NCBI RefSeq assembly: GCF_000812865.1
Contig: NZ_JSYL01000002.1
Span: 744,001-808,000 of the forward strand
Direction: 5' to 3'
Length of the DNA: 64,000 nucleotides
Source: Kaistella jeonii
GTDB taxonomy: Bacteria > Bacteroidota > Bacteroidia > Flavobacteriales > Weeksellaceae
The first letter of the stretch is position 1. Every line of letters starts with the position of its first letter. Shown here piece after piece: positions 9,108 through 18,788 of the stretch. The notes under the pieces are model-generated. The model saw only the letters and a program-made list of their open reading frames with translations, had not been told where the DNA came from and did not search any database. The position numbers and the translations under genes are program-made.

Positions 9108-9647
9108 ATGAAAAAAATTCTTTTACTTTCCCTTATAGGATTCGGACTGCACTTCAATGCGCAGATCGCAACTTCGACACCCCTTGGAAATACCGAATCA
9201 AAATGGACTTTCGGTGGTTCTGCCGGTTTAGGCGGATCGTTTGGAAGTGGCGGCGGTGGAACTTCCATTTATCTTTCTCCCAGAGTTGGCTATAAACTGA
9301 CGGAAGATTTGGAAACCGGTTTAGCGGCAAATTTCACCTGGTCAAATTCTGATTATTATTCGGCAACAACGATCGGCGTTGGACCTTTCGTTAACTACTA
9401 CATTTCCAGAAGCTTCTTTCTAAGCGGTATGTTTCAGGAATATTTCTTTAACCAGAAAAACAAGTACGATAACTCAAAATATTCCGGGAACGAAGCCGCG
9501 CTTTATTTAGGTGGCGGTTATATGCAGAGAATTGGCGATCACACTTACATGCAGATTGGCGGAATGTATAATGTGTTGTACAAAAAAGACCAGTCGGTTT
9601 TTGGCAGCGGATTTATTCCAAGTGTTGGAGTCGTATTTGGACTTTAG
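9108..9647 (+). CDS. Outer-membrane beta-barrel protein
   Basis: A 179-residue protein with a signal peptide (MKKILLLSLIGFGLHFNAQ). The mature part alternates hydrophobic and polar residues with many aromatics and glycines (GYKLTEDLETGLAANFTWS, GPFVNYYISRSFFLSGMFQ) and ends in VGVVFGL, with a C-terminal aromatic-hydrophobic strand. That pattern suits an eight-stranded outer-membrane barrel of the OmpW/OMP_b-brl type. A glycine/serine-rich stretch (GLGGSFGSGGGG) near residue 45 is probably a loop or turn. The substrate is unknown. It has its own promoter and terminator, so it appears monocistronic. Confidence 0.8.
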   Translation: MKKILLLSLIGFGLHFNAQIATSTPLGNTESKWTFGGSAGLGGSFGSGGGGTSIYLSPRVGYKLTEDLETGLAANFTWSNSDYYSATTIGVGPFVNYYISRSFFLSGMFQEYFFNQKNKYDNSKYSGNEAALYLGGGYMQRIGDHTYMQIGGMYNVLYKKDQSVFGSGFIPSVGVVFGL

Positions 9648-9689
9648 ATTCTTACTATTAAAAATTTACAAATATCATGTATTCGAAAA

Positions 9690-9768
9690 GGTTTCGACAA
9701 GCTCAACCTGACAAAGCAATGATGTTTAAATAATACAATTTCATACTGAGCCTGATGAAGTCTTCCCA
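9690..9768. repeat. Imperfect inverted repeat
   Basis: The left arm GTTTCGACAAGCTCAACCTGA and the right arm TACTGAGCCTGATGAAGTC are nearly complementary. Arms of this kind (CTTCGACAAGCTCAG...) are common intergenic palindromes in Bacteroidota genomes. Function is unknown. Confidence 0.5.
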
Positions 9769-9790
9769 CTTCTAAACTGTTTACAAACAA

Positions 9791-9820
9791 AAAGATCTCC
9801 CGAATATCAGGAGATTTTTT
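9791..9820. terminator. Bidirectional terminator
   Basis: Stem AAGATCTCC / GGAGATTTT around a 9-nt loop, with T-tract on + and A-tract at the other side. It separates the convergent genes at 9108 and 9841. Confidence 0.75.
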
Positions 9821-9840
9821 ATGAATTGTTGAGGTTTAGA

Positions 9841-10482
9841 TTACGGTTTGCTCGCCAAAAAATACTCAGCTTCCCCTTTTCCCCAAGTAGGATCTAAAGT
9901 AGTTTTCGGTTTGTAAACTTTGAACTGATCCAAAGATTTTTGAAATAATTCGAGTCCTTTTGTTTTGCTTCCACCAAACTGTTCCGGCGTAAAATAAGTG
10001 TCTTCCGCTTGCAATAAAGAAATTCGTGGATTTTCAGGGTCTAATTTCGCCGCTTTGGAGAGCGCATCTGCCGCCAACATTCCTTCGCTCATAAATCTTG
10101 CCTGTGGATCGACCATCATTTTCATACTGTGGATCATTTTCTGTAAGATCATGTTCTCTGCGTTGTCTTTGCTTAATGCGGAAGCTTTGTCTAAATTAGT
10201 TTGTGCCTCTGCTGCGATGGCGTCTAACTCAGTAAGTTTACCCGTTCTCATTAATTTTCTGCCTTTCTCGATAGAAGAATGTGCCGCGTAATAATAAGGA
10301 AGCCACTGTGTTTTTTCTTTGTCCCCAATTCTGGCAAAATCGTTGGAAAGTGCAGTTAATTCTTCGGGAGTTTGAGCTTGCTCCATTTTGGTGATCTTTT
10401 CAGTCATTACTTTATCAAAGGCTGTTTGCGCGAAAGTGCTTACTGAAATTGCGAGAAGCGTAGTTAAAAATAATTTTTTCAT
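9841..10482 (-). CDS. Secreted TPR-like protein
   Basis: The start is placed at 10482 (MKKLFLTTLLAISVSTFAQ), which gives a clean signal peptide; a longer frame adds an unlikely basic extension. The 213-residue product is helical with alanine-rich repeats (DEIAAEAQTNLDKASAL-like, AADALSKAAKLDPENPRI) typical of degenerate TPRs, and ends with a conserved PTWGKGEAEYFLA segment. It is probably periplasmic. It lies 111 nt downstream of the TonB-dependent receptor gene on the same strand but has its own -7 box, so it can be transcribed separately. Confidence 0.75.
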   Translation of the reverse strand: MKKLFLTTLLAISVSTFAQTAFDKVMTEKITKMEQAQTPEELTALSNDFARIGDKEKTQWLPYYYAAHSSIEKGRKLMRTGKLTELDAIAAEAQTNLDKASALSKDNAENMILQKMIHSMKMMVDPQARFMSEGMLAADALSKAAKLDPENPRISLLQAEDTYFTPEQFGGSKTKGLELFQKSLDQFKVYKPKTTLDPTWGKGEAEYFLASKP

Positions 10483-10521
10483 TGTTTTAAATTTTTGAGT
10501 GTTTGTTCTGTTTTGATGAAT

Positions 10522-10529
10522 CAAAGGTA
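10522..10529 (-). promoter_or_regulatory. -7 box for the 9841-10482 gene
   Basis: TACCTTTG on the minus strand, 39 nt upstream of the chosen start codon. Confidence 0.4.
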
Positions 10530-10593
10530 TTTTAAAAATTTCCCCGTTGAAATATTTTTTTTCTGAAAGGTTGATTTTGTTTTCTGACCCGTA

Positions 10594-12813
10594 TTACAAA
10601 TTATTATTGATGGCGTCTTCCGTTCTGTCAATACCGAAATTGATGAAGGCACCGATGAAAATAAAGGTATTGGTAGAAGGTAAAACAGGTCGGTTTCTTA
10701 ATCCATCATTTGAAAATTGATAGCCGTAAATATTTTTTTGTCCCAGTACATTATTGATTCCTAAAACAAGAACGGTAAATGCTTTCGCATCTTTTTTACC
10801 CAAAAACGGTAAGTAATTCAAACTGAAATTTAAAGCGTTGTAATCTTTTAATGTTCCGTAATTGTTGAGGTGGTAGTCGCCGTTACTGTCTGTTTGAAAA
10901 TTGTAATAAGGTCTTCCGGAAGTGTAGGTATAGGAAACATTAAATCCCGTTTTCCATGCGGTGACAAATTTTTTCGCAACGATTGATAGCGTATGTTTCG
11001 CTGCAAAACTCGGAAATAAACTTTGATCATAATTCTCGAAATTTCTTTTGGAATCCAGGAAAGAGTAGGAAACCCAGTAGTCGATGTCTTTTATTGATTT
11101 TTTATCGCGCCAGAAAACTTCGAGGCCTTTTGCATAACCATCGCCATTATTATTGATCGCAACCGGGCGGTAACCTAAAACTTTAGTTTTAATGAGATCA
11201 TTGTAATTTTTATAGAAAGCTTCTAAGCGAAAACTTCTTCCTTCAGAAGATCTTTGAAGTTGAAGAATATAATGTTCTGCTTTTTGATAATTTAAAGAAG
11301 TAGCGCCAAAATATCTGTTTTCAGGGTTTTGATAAAAAATTCCATAGGCTAAAGAGCTTGTCCAGCCTTTTGCAATTCGGTAAGCCATTGCAAACCTTGG
11401 TGCGAGATTCCATTTTTCAAGAGCAGAAGAATATTCGGATCGTAAACCGAGTTTCGCTGAAAAGTTATTGCTGAATCCCAGATCTGTCTCTGCAAACACT
11501 GAAATTATTCCATCCTTAAACTGATAAGGATTTGGCGCAAGCGAAACGTCTGTTGTCTCGCGGGTCTGGTTGAATTCTATTCCGCCTCTTAACGCAGAAA
11601 TTTTATTGATCTTTCTTTCGAGTATTGCTTTCGCATTGAAGTAATTGCCTTTGACATCAATCGTGTTTGGATTGATTTCTACATTTTGGTAGGTGTTGCT
11701 TAAATCGATCAGGTTGGAATTATACGTGTAAGATCCGCCTAAATTCAAAAGATATTCTCCAAACTTCTGTTTAAATGATAAGTTGTGAAAAGTATTTTGT
11801 CCCTTCAATCTGGTGTTGTCAAAATCGATGTTGGGTTCTAAACTTTCTGCCTGTAAACCTATTTTATTCGTGTCAAAACTACCGTAATATTTTAGAATTC
11901 CGCCGCCTTTATTTTTTATTCTGAAGTTAAAATTGGTGCCAAAACTCTCCGGTGCTTTGGTGAAATCATTATTAAATTTGATCAATTTCGTCATCAAAGC
12001 AATATTTGAATAACTCCCGGAAATCCCGAAAGATCGGGTTTTCTCTGAGTTTACATTTTGAAATCCGGCATTGACGAAAATTGGTGAAATCCCTAAATCG
12101 ATAGAATTCCGCTCCGGAAAATCGATACTTTCCAGCGCTAAAACTGAAGATAATGCTTGTCCGTAAACTGCAGAATAACCACCACTTGAAAATACATTTC
12201 CTTTAAATAAAGAAGTATTTAAACGGTCCATGGATTTAATTCCCGGTACAGAGTTTCCGAAAAAATTATTGACCAGATTTCCATCCATAAAAAATTTCGT
12301 TTCTGTGCCAGTTCCGCCACGAACAAATAATCCTTCCGTTTCCCCGATTTTCTGAACGCCCGGAAGTGTTTCCAAGGCAGCCGTAACCTGTCCGTTGGCT
12401 CCTGCAGTGGTGTAAATATCAATTGGAGTTAAAAGCGCCGTCGCTCTTTTTCGATCACTCGCCTCAATAGAACCCGCCGTAATTACAACTGCATCAATTT
12501 CAGAGATCTGCTCTTTTAGATCAGAATTCACAACGATGGATTCATTCGCAAGGGTGACTGGTTTTTCAATTTCCACAAATTTTGTATTAGAAAAAACGAG
12601 GATGTGATTTCCTTTTTCTGAAGTTTGAAAAGAATAATTTCCATTGGCATCGGTTGTAGAACCGTCATAAGTATCTTTCAATGTCACAGAAATATCTTTG
12701 ACTCCTTTGTTTTTATAATTTACTTTTCCGGAAACGGTAATTTGAGCGTTCAGAAAAAGACCCATTAAAAAAGAGAATAGAAGAAGCAGTTTAGAAATGA
12801 TGAACGTTTGCAT
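10594..12813 (-). CDS. TonB-dependent outer-membrane receptor
   Basis: A 739-residue protein. After a signal peptide ending FLNAQ comes a carboxypeptidase-regulatory-like beta-sandwich (VSGKVNYKNKGVKDISVTL ... ANGNYSF, residues 25-105). A plug domain follows (LLTPIDIYTTAGANGQVTAAL, LFVRGGTGTETKFFMDG), and then a beta-barrel to the C-terminus (IFIGAFINFG). These receptors import siderophores, cobalamin or carbohydrates using TonB energy. There is no SusD partner next to it, which argues against a polysaccharide utilisation locus and for a metal or small-ligand substrate; that is inference. Confidence 0.92.
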   Translation of the reverse strand: MQTFIISKLLLLFSFLMGLFLNAQITVSGKVNYKNKGVKDISVTLKDTYDGSTTDANGNYSFQTSEKGNHILVFSNTKFVEIEKPVTLANESIVVNSDLKEQISEIDAVVITAGSIEASDRKRATALLTPIDIYTTAGANGQVTAALETLPGVQKIGETEGLFVRGGTGTETKFFMDGNLVNNFFGNSVPGIKSMDRLNTSLFKGNVFSSGGYSAVYGQALSSVLALESIDFPERNSIDLGISPIFVNAGFQNVNSEKTRSFGISGSYSNIALMTKLIKFNNDFTKAPESFGTNFNFRIKNKGGGILKYYGSFDTNKIGLQAESLEPNIDFDNTRLKGQNTFHNLSFKQKFGEYLLNLGGSYTYNSNLIDLSNTYQNVEINPNTIDVKGNYFNAKAILERKINKISALRGGIEFNQTRETTDVSLAPNPYQFKDGIISVFAETDLGFSNNFSAKLGLRSEYSSALEKWNLAPRFAMAYRIAKGWTSSLAYGIFYQNPENRYFGATSLNYQKAEHYILQLQRSSEGRSFRLEAFYKNYNDLIKTKVLGYRPVAINNNGDGYAKGLEVFWRDKKSIKDIDYWVSYSFLDSKRNFENYDQSLFPSFAAKHTLSIVAKKFVTAWKTGFNVSYTYTSGRPYYNFQTDSNGDYHLNNYGTLKDYNALNFSLNYLPFLGKKDAKAFTVLVLGINNVLGQKNIYGYQFSNDGLRNRPVLPSTNTFIFIGAFINFGIDRTEDAINNNL

Positions 12814-12832
12814 GGTTGTAATTTTTATACTG

Positions 12833-12840
12833 CAAATATA
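12833..12840 (-). promoter_or_regulatory. -7 box for the TonB-dependent receptor
   Basis: TATATTTG on the minus strand, 19 nt upstream of the receptor start codon. Confidence 0.5.
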
Positions 12841-12966
12841 TTACGGAATGGGATTCGCTGAAATTAATTTCTACTGAATCGTCAGAAAATCCTGCTGAAT
12901 TGTTTTTAATTCAAAAAGAACAGAATTGGCGTACCTTTATCAATTAGTAACATCAAAAAATTTATT

Positions 12967-13470
12967 ATGAAAATTACAACTTTATCAATGCTTATTGGCG
13001 GCGCGATTTTTACCGTTTCCTGCACCACTACAAAAAACTATAAAATTAATTCCAAAAGTGGCACAAATACCCAGGGAACTGCTGATTTCATACAGAAAGG
13101 CAAGAACGTGAAAATGGATCTGAATGTCTATAAATTGACTCCCGGAATTCATGCCGTACATATTCATGAAAAAGGAGATTGTTCTGCGACAGACGGAAGT
13201 TCGGCAGGTGGACACTGGAATCCTTCGAAAAATGATCATGGGAAATGGGGTTCTGAACATTTTCACATGGGCGACATCGGAAATTTAGTTGCAGGCAAAG
13301 ACGGTACTGCAAGATTGATCTTCAATACTGACAAATGGTGCATCGGATGTAAAGATGAAAGCAAAAATATTATTGGAAAAACGATCATTATTCATGCAGG
13401 TCAAGACGACTTTCATACGCAGCCAACAGGAAACGCAGGTGGAAGAGTAGGCTGTGTAGAAATCAAATAA
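12967..13470 (+). CDS. sodC: Cu/Zn superoxide dismutase, lipoprotein
   Basis: A 167-residue lipoprotein (lipobox near FTVSC) that dismutates superoxide outside the inner membrane. Metal ligands are present: HAVHIHEKGDC supplies two copper histidines, GGHWNP, NDHG and EHFHMGD the bridging and zinc histidines and Asp, and IIIHAGQDD the last copper histidine. The two disulfide cysteines (GDC and VGC) and the catalytic arginine (GGRVGC) are visible. An additional CIGC pair in a loop (DKWCIGCKD) is not part of the classical active site. It is divergently arranged to the TonB receptor gene. Confidence 0.93.
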   Translation: MKITTLSMLIGGAIFTVSCTTTKNYKINSKSGTNTQGTADFIQKGKNVKMDLNVYKLTPGIHAVHIHEKGDCSATDGSSAGGHWNPSKNDHGKWGSEHFHMGDIGNLVAGKDGTARLIFNTDKWCIGCKDESKNIIGKTIIIHAGQDDFHTQPTGNAGGRVGCVEIK

Positions 13471-13476
13471 TTCTGC

Positions 13477-14769
13477 TTAAATGTAATATTTTTCTAAAAA
13501 AAGGAAAAATTCCTGCATTCTGAAAATATTATTGAGTGCTAAATAAAAGAGTAAAATTACTACTGTAGAAAATAGCAGGGAAAGTATTTTCGGATTATTT
13601 TTATAAGAATAAAACAACCACCCGATCATGAGCGGGAAGACGAAAACAAAGTGACCGCCGTAAATGTAGGAGGTGTGTAGTCCAAATTTTAAGATGCAGT
13701 GAATGATGATATCTACGAAAAGGGAAATCATGAGAACCTGCACCAATTTATTTTTAAAATTTTTAAAATAACTCCAGAATACGAGAAGAATTAAAACACT
13801 CACAAAAATATAAGGAATCCAGGAATGGTAAACTTCCATAAAAAGGGCTTTGTAATAGAAGCCTTTTGTGTTGTGATAATCTCTGATCTCGAAACTTGAA
13901 AACAGTACATTTCCACCGAAAAACCAGGAGGCGATCATATCCCAAAGTGGCGTTTTCTTCGCCGTGGAAAACTTTTCGTACTGCTGTTCAGATTTATTTA
14001 GAAAGTTGAGGTATTTGAAATCGATCCGGTACAAAAAAAGGAGAACAAAAACACAAACTGAAATTAAAACACGAATGACTGCATTCCCAAATTTTTTCCA
14101 GTTCTTAAAAATATTTTTTTCAAAAAGTAGGGGAATATAAATTTTAACAATATTCGTAATCGTTAAACCACCCACAGAAATTCCTGCTAAAGCCACTGCT
14201 ACAGCGGGAATTTTTTCTTCCTTACGTAATTTTAAAGCTGCATAATAATTGAAAAGTACGAGGAAAAATAAAGTATAAGTATAAGTTTCCGGTGTGAAAG
14301 ACAACAAAATATTCGTCGTAAATAAAGCAAAAAAGAGAAGAATTACCAACGAGATCTTCGTTGGTAAATCAATGATATTTTTTAAATATTTATAGATCTG
14401 AATGAGACTCAAACTCACGGCGAAATTGCTGCACCAAGCCAAAACCAAACGAAAAGTATCGTCTTTTTTTCCACCCGAAAATAAATAGGCAAACTCCCGG
14501 ATCCAGTTAAAGAAATAGTTGGAAAGCGGATGTCTTTCAAAACCGCCGCCGGTCATGACGATTGCGCGGTTATCAAAACTAAAATACGCATCCCACGGAA
14601 TTCTGTCATCAAAAATAATTCGATAGTTGAGTGCGATCGTCGTTCCCAAAATACCGTAAGCGGTTAGAAAAATTGCAAAGAGCAAGAATTCGAATTTCGT
14701 GGAGGGAAATACAGTCTTTATAAAATCGGTGAATTTTTGTTTGAAAACCAAGGTAGAAAATTTCGACAA
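13477..14769 (-). CDS. Polytopic membrane protein, glycosyltransferase-like (DUF6080-type)
   Basis: A 430-residue protein with about nine to eleven hydrophobic helices spread along its length. An early extracytoplasmic loop carries RHPLSNYFFNWIREFAYLF, and another segment reads FTPETYTYTLFFLVLFNYYAALKL. This resembles the large Bacteroidota family I know as DUF6080, which looks like GT-C fold glycosyltransferases; assignment is from memory and moderate. It would act on lipid-linked sugars in the inner membrane. It starts 12 nt after selO ends, so the two are probably cotranscribed. Confidence 0.7.
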   Translation of the reverse strand: MSKFSTLVFKQKFTDFIKTVFPSTKFEFLLFAIFLTAYGILGTTIALNYRIIFDDRIPWDAYFSFDNRAIVMTGGGFERHPLSNYFFNWIREFAYLFSGGKKDDTFRLVLAWCSNFAVSLSLIQIYKYLKNIIDLPTKISLVILLFFALFTTNILLSFTPETYTYTLFFLVLFNYYAALKLRKEEKIPAVAVALAGISVGGLTITNIVKIYIPLLFEKNIFKNWKKFGNAVIRVLISVCVFVLLFLYRIDFKYLNFLNKSEQQYEKFSTAKKTPLWDMIASWFFGGNVLFSSFEIRDYHNTKGFYYKALFMEVYHSWIPYIFVSVLILLVFWSYFKNFKNKLVQVLMISLFVDIIIHCILKFGLHTSYIYGGHFVFVFPLMIGWLFYSYKNNPKILSLLFSTVVILLFYLALNNIFRMQEFFLFLEKYYI

Positions 14770-14781
14770 AATTAAGAAAAT

Positions 14782-16326
14782 TTAGGAACTGCAGGACAGC
14801 GTTGAGCAACCGGTTTGATCATTATAAATTGGCGGTCTTTTTTTTGAAAATTCCGGATAAATTTCTTCATAAGGATTTTCTAACGCGATGAGAATTTTAT
14901 TGAAAAGATCTTTTTTGCCTTCATTTAATTCGTTGATGCATTCAAACAGAATATAATTCCGCAGAATAAATTTTGGATTATTTTTCTGCATTAAGGCTAA
15001 AGATTCTTCTCGAGAAATCATATTTTGTTCTAATCTTTCGCGATACGTTTTTATAAAATTTTCCAGGATTTTAAATTGGTCATCTGTGATTCGATGATAA
15101 AAAACTGTTTCAAAATGTGCTTTTAAATCTGAGTTTTCCTCTAAGGTTTCGAGTTGATTAAAGAAAAGCGTGTAATCTGCATTTAAGTCTTCCATGACTT
15201 TTTGAGCATCGGTAAAAAATGGACCGTCACTTTCTAAAACACTATCGAAACCAAATTTTTTCGCCATCATGACGTCATGTTTCGTCCAGAACAATTCTGT
15301 GAAATCATTTAGAATTTTTTCTAAGACTTTTTCGTCTTTAATTAAAGGAAATAAAGCATTTGCGAGTTGCCAAAGATTCCATTGCGCAATTTTGCCCTGA
15401 TTTCCGAAAGCATATCTTCGACCTGGTAAATCGGTTGTATTTGGGGTAAAATTTAAGTCGTATTCATCGAGAAAAGAAAATGGGCCATAATCAATGGTCA
15501 AACCTAAAATGGACATATTATCAGTATTCATGACGCCATGAACAAAACCGACGCGATACCATTCCACCATTAAATCAGCGGTTTTTTCAGAAATGGTTTG
15601 AAATAAATCGGCGTATTTAGTTGGACTTTGAGAATCAATTTCTGGGAAATAATTCTCGATGGTAAAGTCGGTGAGTTTTTGTAAAGTGTCGATTTCTTTT
15701 TGGGCTGAAATCAGTTCGAAATGTCCGAAACGTAAAAAGCTTTCGGCTGTTCGAAGCATTACTGCGCCTTTTTCGTATTCGGGATTTCCGTCATACATCA
15801 TATCCCGCATCACATTTTCGCCCGTAAGCGAAAGAGAAAGTGCTCTGGTTGTTGGAATTCCTAAATAATGCATTGCTTCACTCATCAGATATTCTCGAAC
15901 GGAAGAACGCAAAACGGCTCTTCCATCTGCGTGCCGAGAATATGGAGTTGCACCTGCTCCTTTCCATTGAATTTCGTTTTTTTTGCCGTCTTTATTTTGA
16001 ATTTCTCCCGCATATATCGCTCTACCGTCTCCTAATTGTCCTGCCCAGTTTCCGAACTGATGTCCCGCATAAGCGGTTGCGTAAGTTTTTATATATTCTG
16101 GAAGAGAAGCTGCGTTAAGAAAGGCAAGATCTTTTTCATTTTCAATTTTTCCCAAACCGATTTCTTGCGATAACTTTTCATTAAAGGTGATCAGTTCCGG
16201 CTTTTCAAAACCCATGATTTCAATAGTAGAAAAAAGAACTTTCGGCGTTTGACGCTGTCTCGCATTTCCAGAGAAATCACCGGGAAACTGGTCTAAAAAA
16301 GGCTGGGTAATTTTGTCCAAATTCAT
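14782..16326 (-). CDS. selO: Protein adenylyltransferase SelO (YdiU/UPF0061)
   Basis: A 514-residue pseudokinase-fold enzyme that transfers AMP from ATP to Ser/Thr/Tyr of proteins, linked to redox stress. Typical motifs are present: YAGHQFGNWAGQLGDGRA (residues 85-102), KGAGATPYSRHADGRAVLRSS, a catalytic-loop-like GVMNTDNMSI and the DYGPF metal-binding motif. The tail ends GCSTLSCSS, the region that in eukaryotic SelO contains selenocysteine, here with two cysteines. Downstream lies a glycosyltransferase-like gene; upstream a terminator isolates it from PBP1A. Confidence 0.93.
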   Translation of the reverse strand: MNLDKITQPFLDQFPGDFSGNARQRQTPKVLFSTIEIMGFEKPELITFNEKLSQEIGLGKIENEKDLAFLNAASLPEYIKTYATAYAGHQFGNWAGQLGDGRAIYAGEIQNKDGKKNEIQWKGAGATPYSRHADGRAVLRSSVREYLMSEAMHYLGIPTTRALSLSLTGENVMRDMMYDGNPEYEKGAVMLRTAESFLRFGHFELISAQKEIDTLQKLTDFTIENYFPEIDSQSPTKYADLFQTISEKTADLMVEWYRVGFVHGVMNTDNMSILGLTIDYGPFSFLDEYDLNFTPNTTDLPGRRYAFGNQGKIAQWNLWQLANALFPLIKDEKVLEKILNDFTELFWTKHDVMMAKKFGFDSVLESDGPFFTDAQKVMEDLNADYTLFFNQLETLEENSDLKAHFETVFYHRITDDQFKILENFIKTYRERLEQNMISREESLALMQKNNPKFILRNYILFECINELNEGKKDLFNKILIALENPYEEIYPEFSKKRPPIYNDQTGCSTLSCSS

Positions 16327-16341
16327 ATTTCAAAGTTCGTG

Positions 16342-16379
16342 AAAAAAAACATCCTTCCAAAAGAATGGAAGGATGTTTT
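16342..16379 (-). terminator. Intrinsic terminator of the PBP1A transcript
   Basis: Stem AAAACATCCTTCC / GGAAGGATGTTTT with an 8-nt loop; on the minus strand it is followed by eight T residues. It separates the ricT-gldH-PBP1A unit from selO. Confidence 0.88.
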
Positions 16380-16401
16380 CGATTAATATTTTATATCGGA
16401 G

Positions 16402-18780
16402 TTACTTGTTAAAATCGATATCGTCTCCGGTATTAATGTTTTCATTTACGTTGTCTTCTTTGGTTCCAGACGATTTTTTCGGACCAGAAGGTTCTGCAAC
16501 TTTAGGGTTTTTTAATTGGTCGAGGGTTTGTAATCCACCTTCATCTCCATATCCCCCTAATCCTTGCAAATCAGAGCAATTTCCTGTCCAGTTGGACGGT
16601 TTTACAAATTTATCATCTGGTGAAACACCGAGTTCCTTATCTGCCCAAACTTTTTTCATATAGATCGCCCAGATTGGGAGTGCCATTTTCGCACCTTGAC
16701 CTTCACCCGTTCCAAAGAAATGGGTTGCACGATCTTCCCAGCCGACCCAAACTCCAGTGGCGAGATTCGGGGTCATTCCCATAAACCAACCGTCGGAATT
16801 ATTTTGAGTGGTTCCTGTTTTAGCGGCGATTTCTGTTGTTTTCGGAACTCCTCTTCTGCTTAGCTCTCCGGAAGCTGTTCCGAACTGAGCAACGCCTTTC
16901 ATCAAGTCGATCATCGTGTAAGCATACAATTCGTTCATGACTTCTTTCATGACGGGTTTTACCTCTTTGATGACTCGTCCGTTGGCGTCTTCAATACGCC
17001 AGATCATTTCCGGTTTTATATAATTTCCGTAGTTCGCAAAAGTACTGTACGCTCCGAGCATTTCAAAAATTGTAATATCGGAAGAACCAAGAGCAATCGC
17101 GTATTCGTTCGGCATTTCCTCTGTTACTCCCAAATCCCTCGCTGTTTGTATAACACTTTTTGGCGTTACCATTTCAATAAGACGAACGGCTACAGGGTTT
17201 TTTGACTGGGCAAGTGCGTCTCTTAAGGTTAACATTCCTCCTGAACCTTGTACAGACCAGCTTCCTTTGGTATAAGTCGCATTTGAAACTGTTGAACAAG
17301 GCGTCATTCCTAATTTCATAATTGCCGTTGCATATACGAAAGGTTTAAAGGTAGATCCTACCTGTCTTTTTCCCTGTTTGATATGATCGTACTGGAAATG
17401 TTGCCAGTTAATTCCCCCGACCCAAGCTTTTATTTCGCCAGTTCCAGGAACCATCGACATTAATCCAGCCTGTGCAATTTGCTTGTGATAACGGATAGAA
17501 TCCCAAGGAGACATCTCAACTTCTTCTTCGCCGCCCCAAGTAAATCGGGAAGTTTTAATAGGCGTTTTAAAATCAAGCATGATAGAATCCTCTGAAACAC
17601 CTGCGTTTTTCAGCTGTTTGTATCTTCCTGTTCTTTTCACCGCACTCATCATCACCGAGTTGATTTCCTTATCATTTAAATAATAGAAAGGTCTTTGTTT
17701 TCTACTTCTCTGTTCACCATCAAATCTTTTTTGAAGATCAGTTAAATGCTCTTTCATGGCTTCTTCGGCGTAACCCTGCATCTTTGAATCAAGGGTGACA
17801 TAAATTTTGAGACCGTCTTTGAAAAGGTTTAAAGTTTTACCTGTTTTCTTTTCATAATCCTTTAAATAACCATCAATTTCTTTTCTTAAATAGAATTTGT
17901 AATAAGCAGAATAACCATCATCAATAGATTTTATGGGATGATAATCTAGCGCAATCGGAGTTGCTACAGCTTTATCATAATTTTGCTGATCTAAATAACC
18001 TGTTTTCAACATCTGCTCCAAAACGACATCTCTTCGTGTTTTTGCTCTCTGTTCGTTCCGCATCGGATTATTTTTCACCGGATTTTCCAGCATTGCGACA
18101 AACATTGCTGCTTCAGGAAGTGTTAACTGCGAAGTGCTTTTGTTGAAATAAACTCTGGAAGCCATTTCAATTCCGTTCGCATTATAAAGGAAATCGAATT
18201 TGTTGAAATAAAGCGTAATGATTTCTTCTTTGGTATATCTCTTTTCTAAACTTACTGCAACAACCCATTCTTTCAGTTTTTGGAAAACTGCCGTTGCTTT
18301 ATTCTGAGATCTTGATCCCGTAAATAATAATTTGGCAAGCTGTTGAGTAATAGTAGAACCACCACCACGTTTTCCACCAAATGCTACTGCTCTTGCTACA
18401 GATTGCAGATCGATTCCTGAGTGTTCTTTGAAACGCTCATCTTCTTTGGCCTGTAAAGCGTAGATTAAATAAGGAGGTAACTGCTTGTAAGTGACAGGTT
18501 GTGTTTTTTCTTTTTCAAATTTCCCAAGCAGCTTTCCATCGGAAGAATAAATTTCGGAGGCTACATAAATATCAGGATTTTCAAGTTCCTTCACATCGGG
18601 CATGCTTCCGAAAAAACCTTGAGAAACACCGAAGAATATGGACGAAATTCCTAAAATCAAAATGATTAGACCGATCCAGACTAATCTGACCCACTTTTTC
18701 CAACCCGTGTTTTTTACTTTCTTGGGAGGAAGCGGAAACGTTTGCTTCGGTTTGCTTCCCGGATTTTGTTTGTTTTCCAT
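16402..18780 (-). CDS. Penicillin-binding protein 1A (class A PBP)
   Basis: A 792-residue bifunctional peptidoglycan synthase. One N-terminal membrane helix lies near residues 30-52. The GT51 glycosyltransferase domain has the catalytic EDERFKEHSGID motif and GGSTITQQLAK. The transpeptidase domain has the acyl-enzyme serine in GSTFKPF, the SKN triad and the KTGTT motif. The C-terminal tail after residue 740 is low complexity and acidic. It polymerises lipid II and cross-links the wall in the periplasm. It follows gldH by 8 nt, so the ricT, gldH and PBP1A genes form an operon. Confidence 0.94.
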   Translation of the reverse strand: MENKQNPGSKPKQTFPLPPKKVKNTGWKKWVRLVWIGLIILILGISSIFFGVSQGFFGSMPDVKELENPDIYVASEIYSSDGKLLGKFEKEKTQPVTYKQLPPYLIYALQAKEDERFKEHSGIDLQSVARAVAFGGKRGGGSTITQQLAKLLFTGSRSQNKATAVFQKLKEWVVAVSLEKRYTKEEIITLYFNKFDFLYNANGIEMASRVYFNKSTSQLTLPEAAMFVAMLENPVKNNPMRNEQRAKTRRDVVLEQMLKTGYLDQQNYDKAVATPIALDYHPIKSIDDGYSAYYKFYLRKEIDGYLKDYEKKTGKTLNLFKDGLKIYVTLDSKMQGYAEEAMKEHLTDLQKRFDGEQRSRKQRPFYYLNDKEINSVMMSAVKRTGRYKQLKNAGVSEDSIMLDFKTPIKTSRFTWGGEEEVEMSPWDSIRYHKQIAQAGLMSMVPGTGEIKAWVGGINWQHFQYDHIKQGKRQVGSTFKPFVYATAIMKLGMTPCSTVSNATYTKGSWSVQGSGGMLTLRDALAQSKNPVAVRLIEMVTPKSVIQTARDLGVTEEMPNEYAIALGSSDITIFEMLGAYSTFANYGNYIKPEMIWRIEDANGRVIKEVKPVMKEVMNELYAYTMIDLMKGVAQFGTASGELSRRGVPKTTEIAAKTGTTQNNSDGWFMGMTPNLATGVWVGWEDRATHFFGTGEGQGAKMALPIWAIYMKKVWADKELGVSPDDKFVKPSNWTGNCSDLQGLGGYGDEGGLQTLDQLKNPKVAEPSGPKKSSGTKEDNVNENINTGDDIDFNK

Positions 18781-18788
18781 AAATGAAA

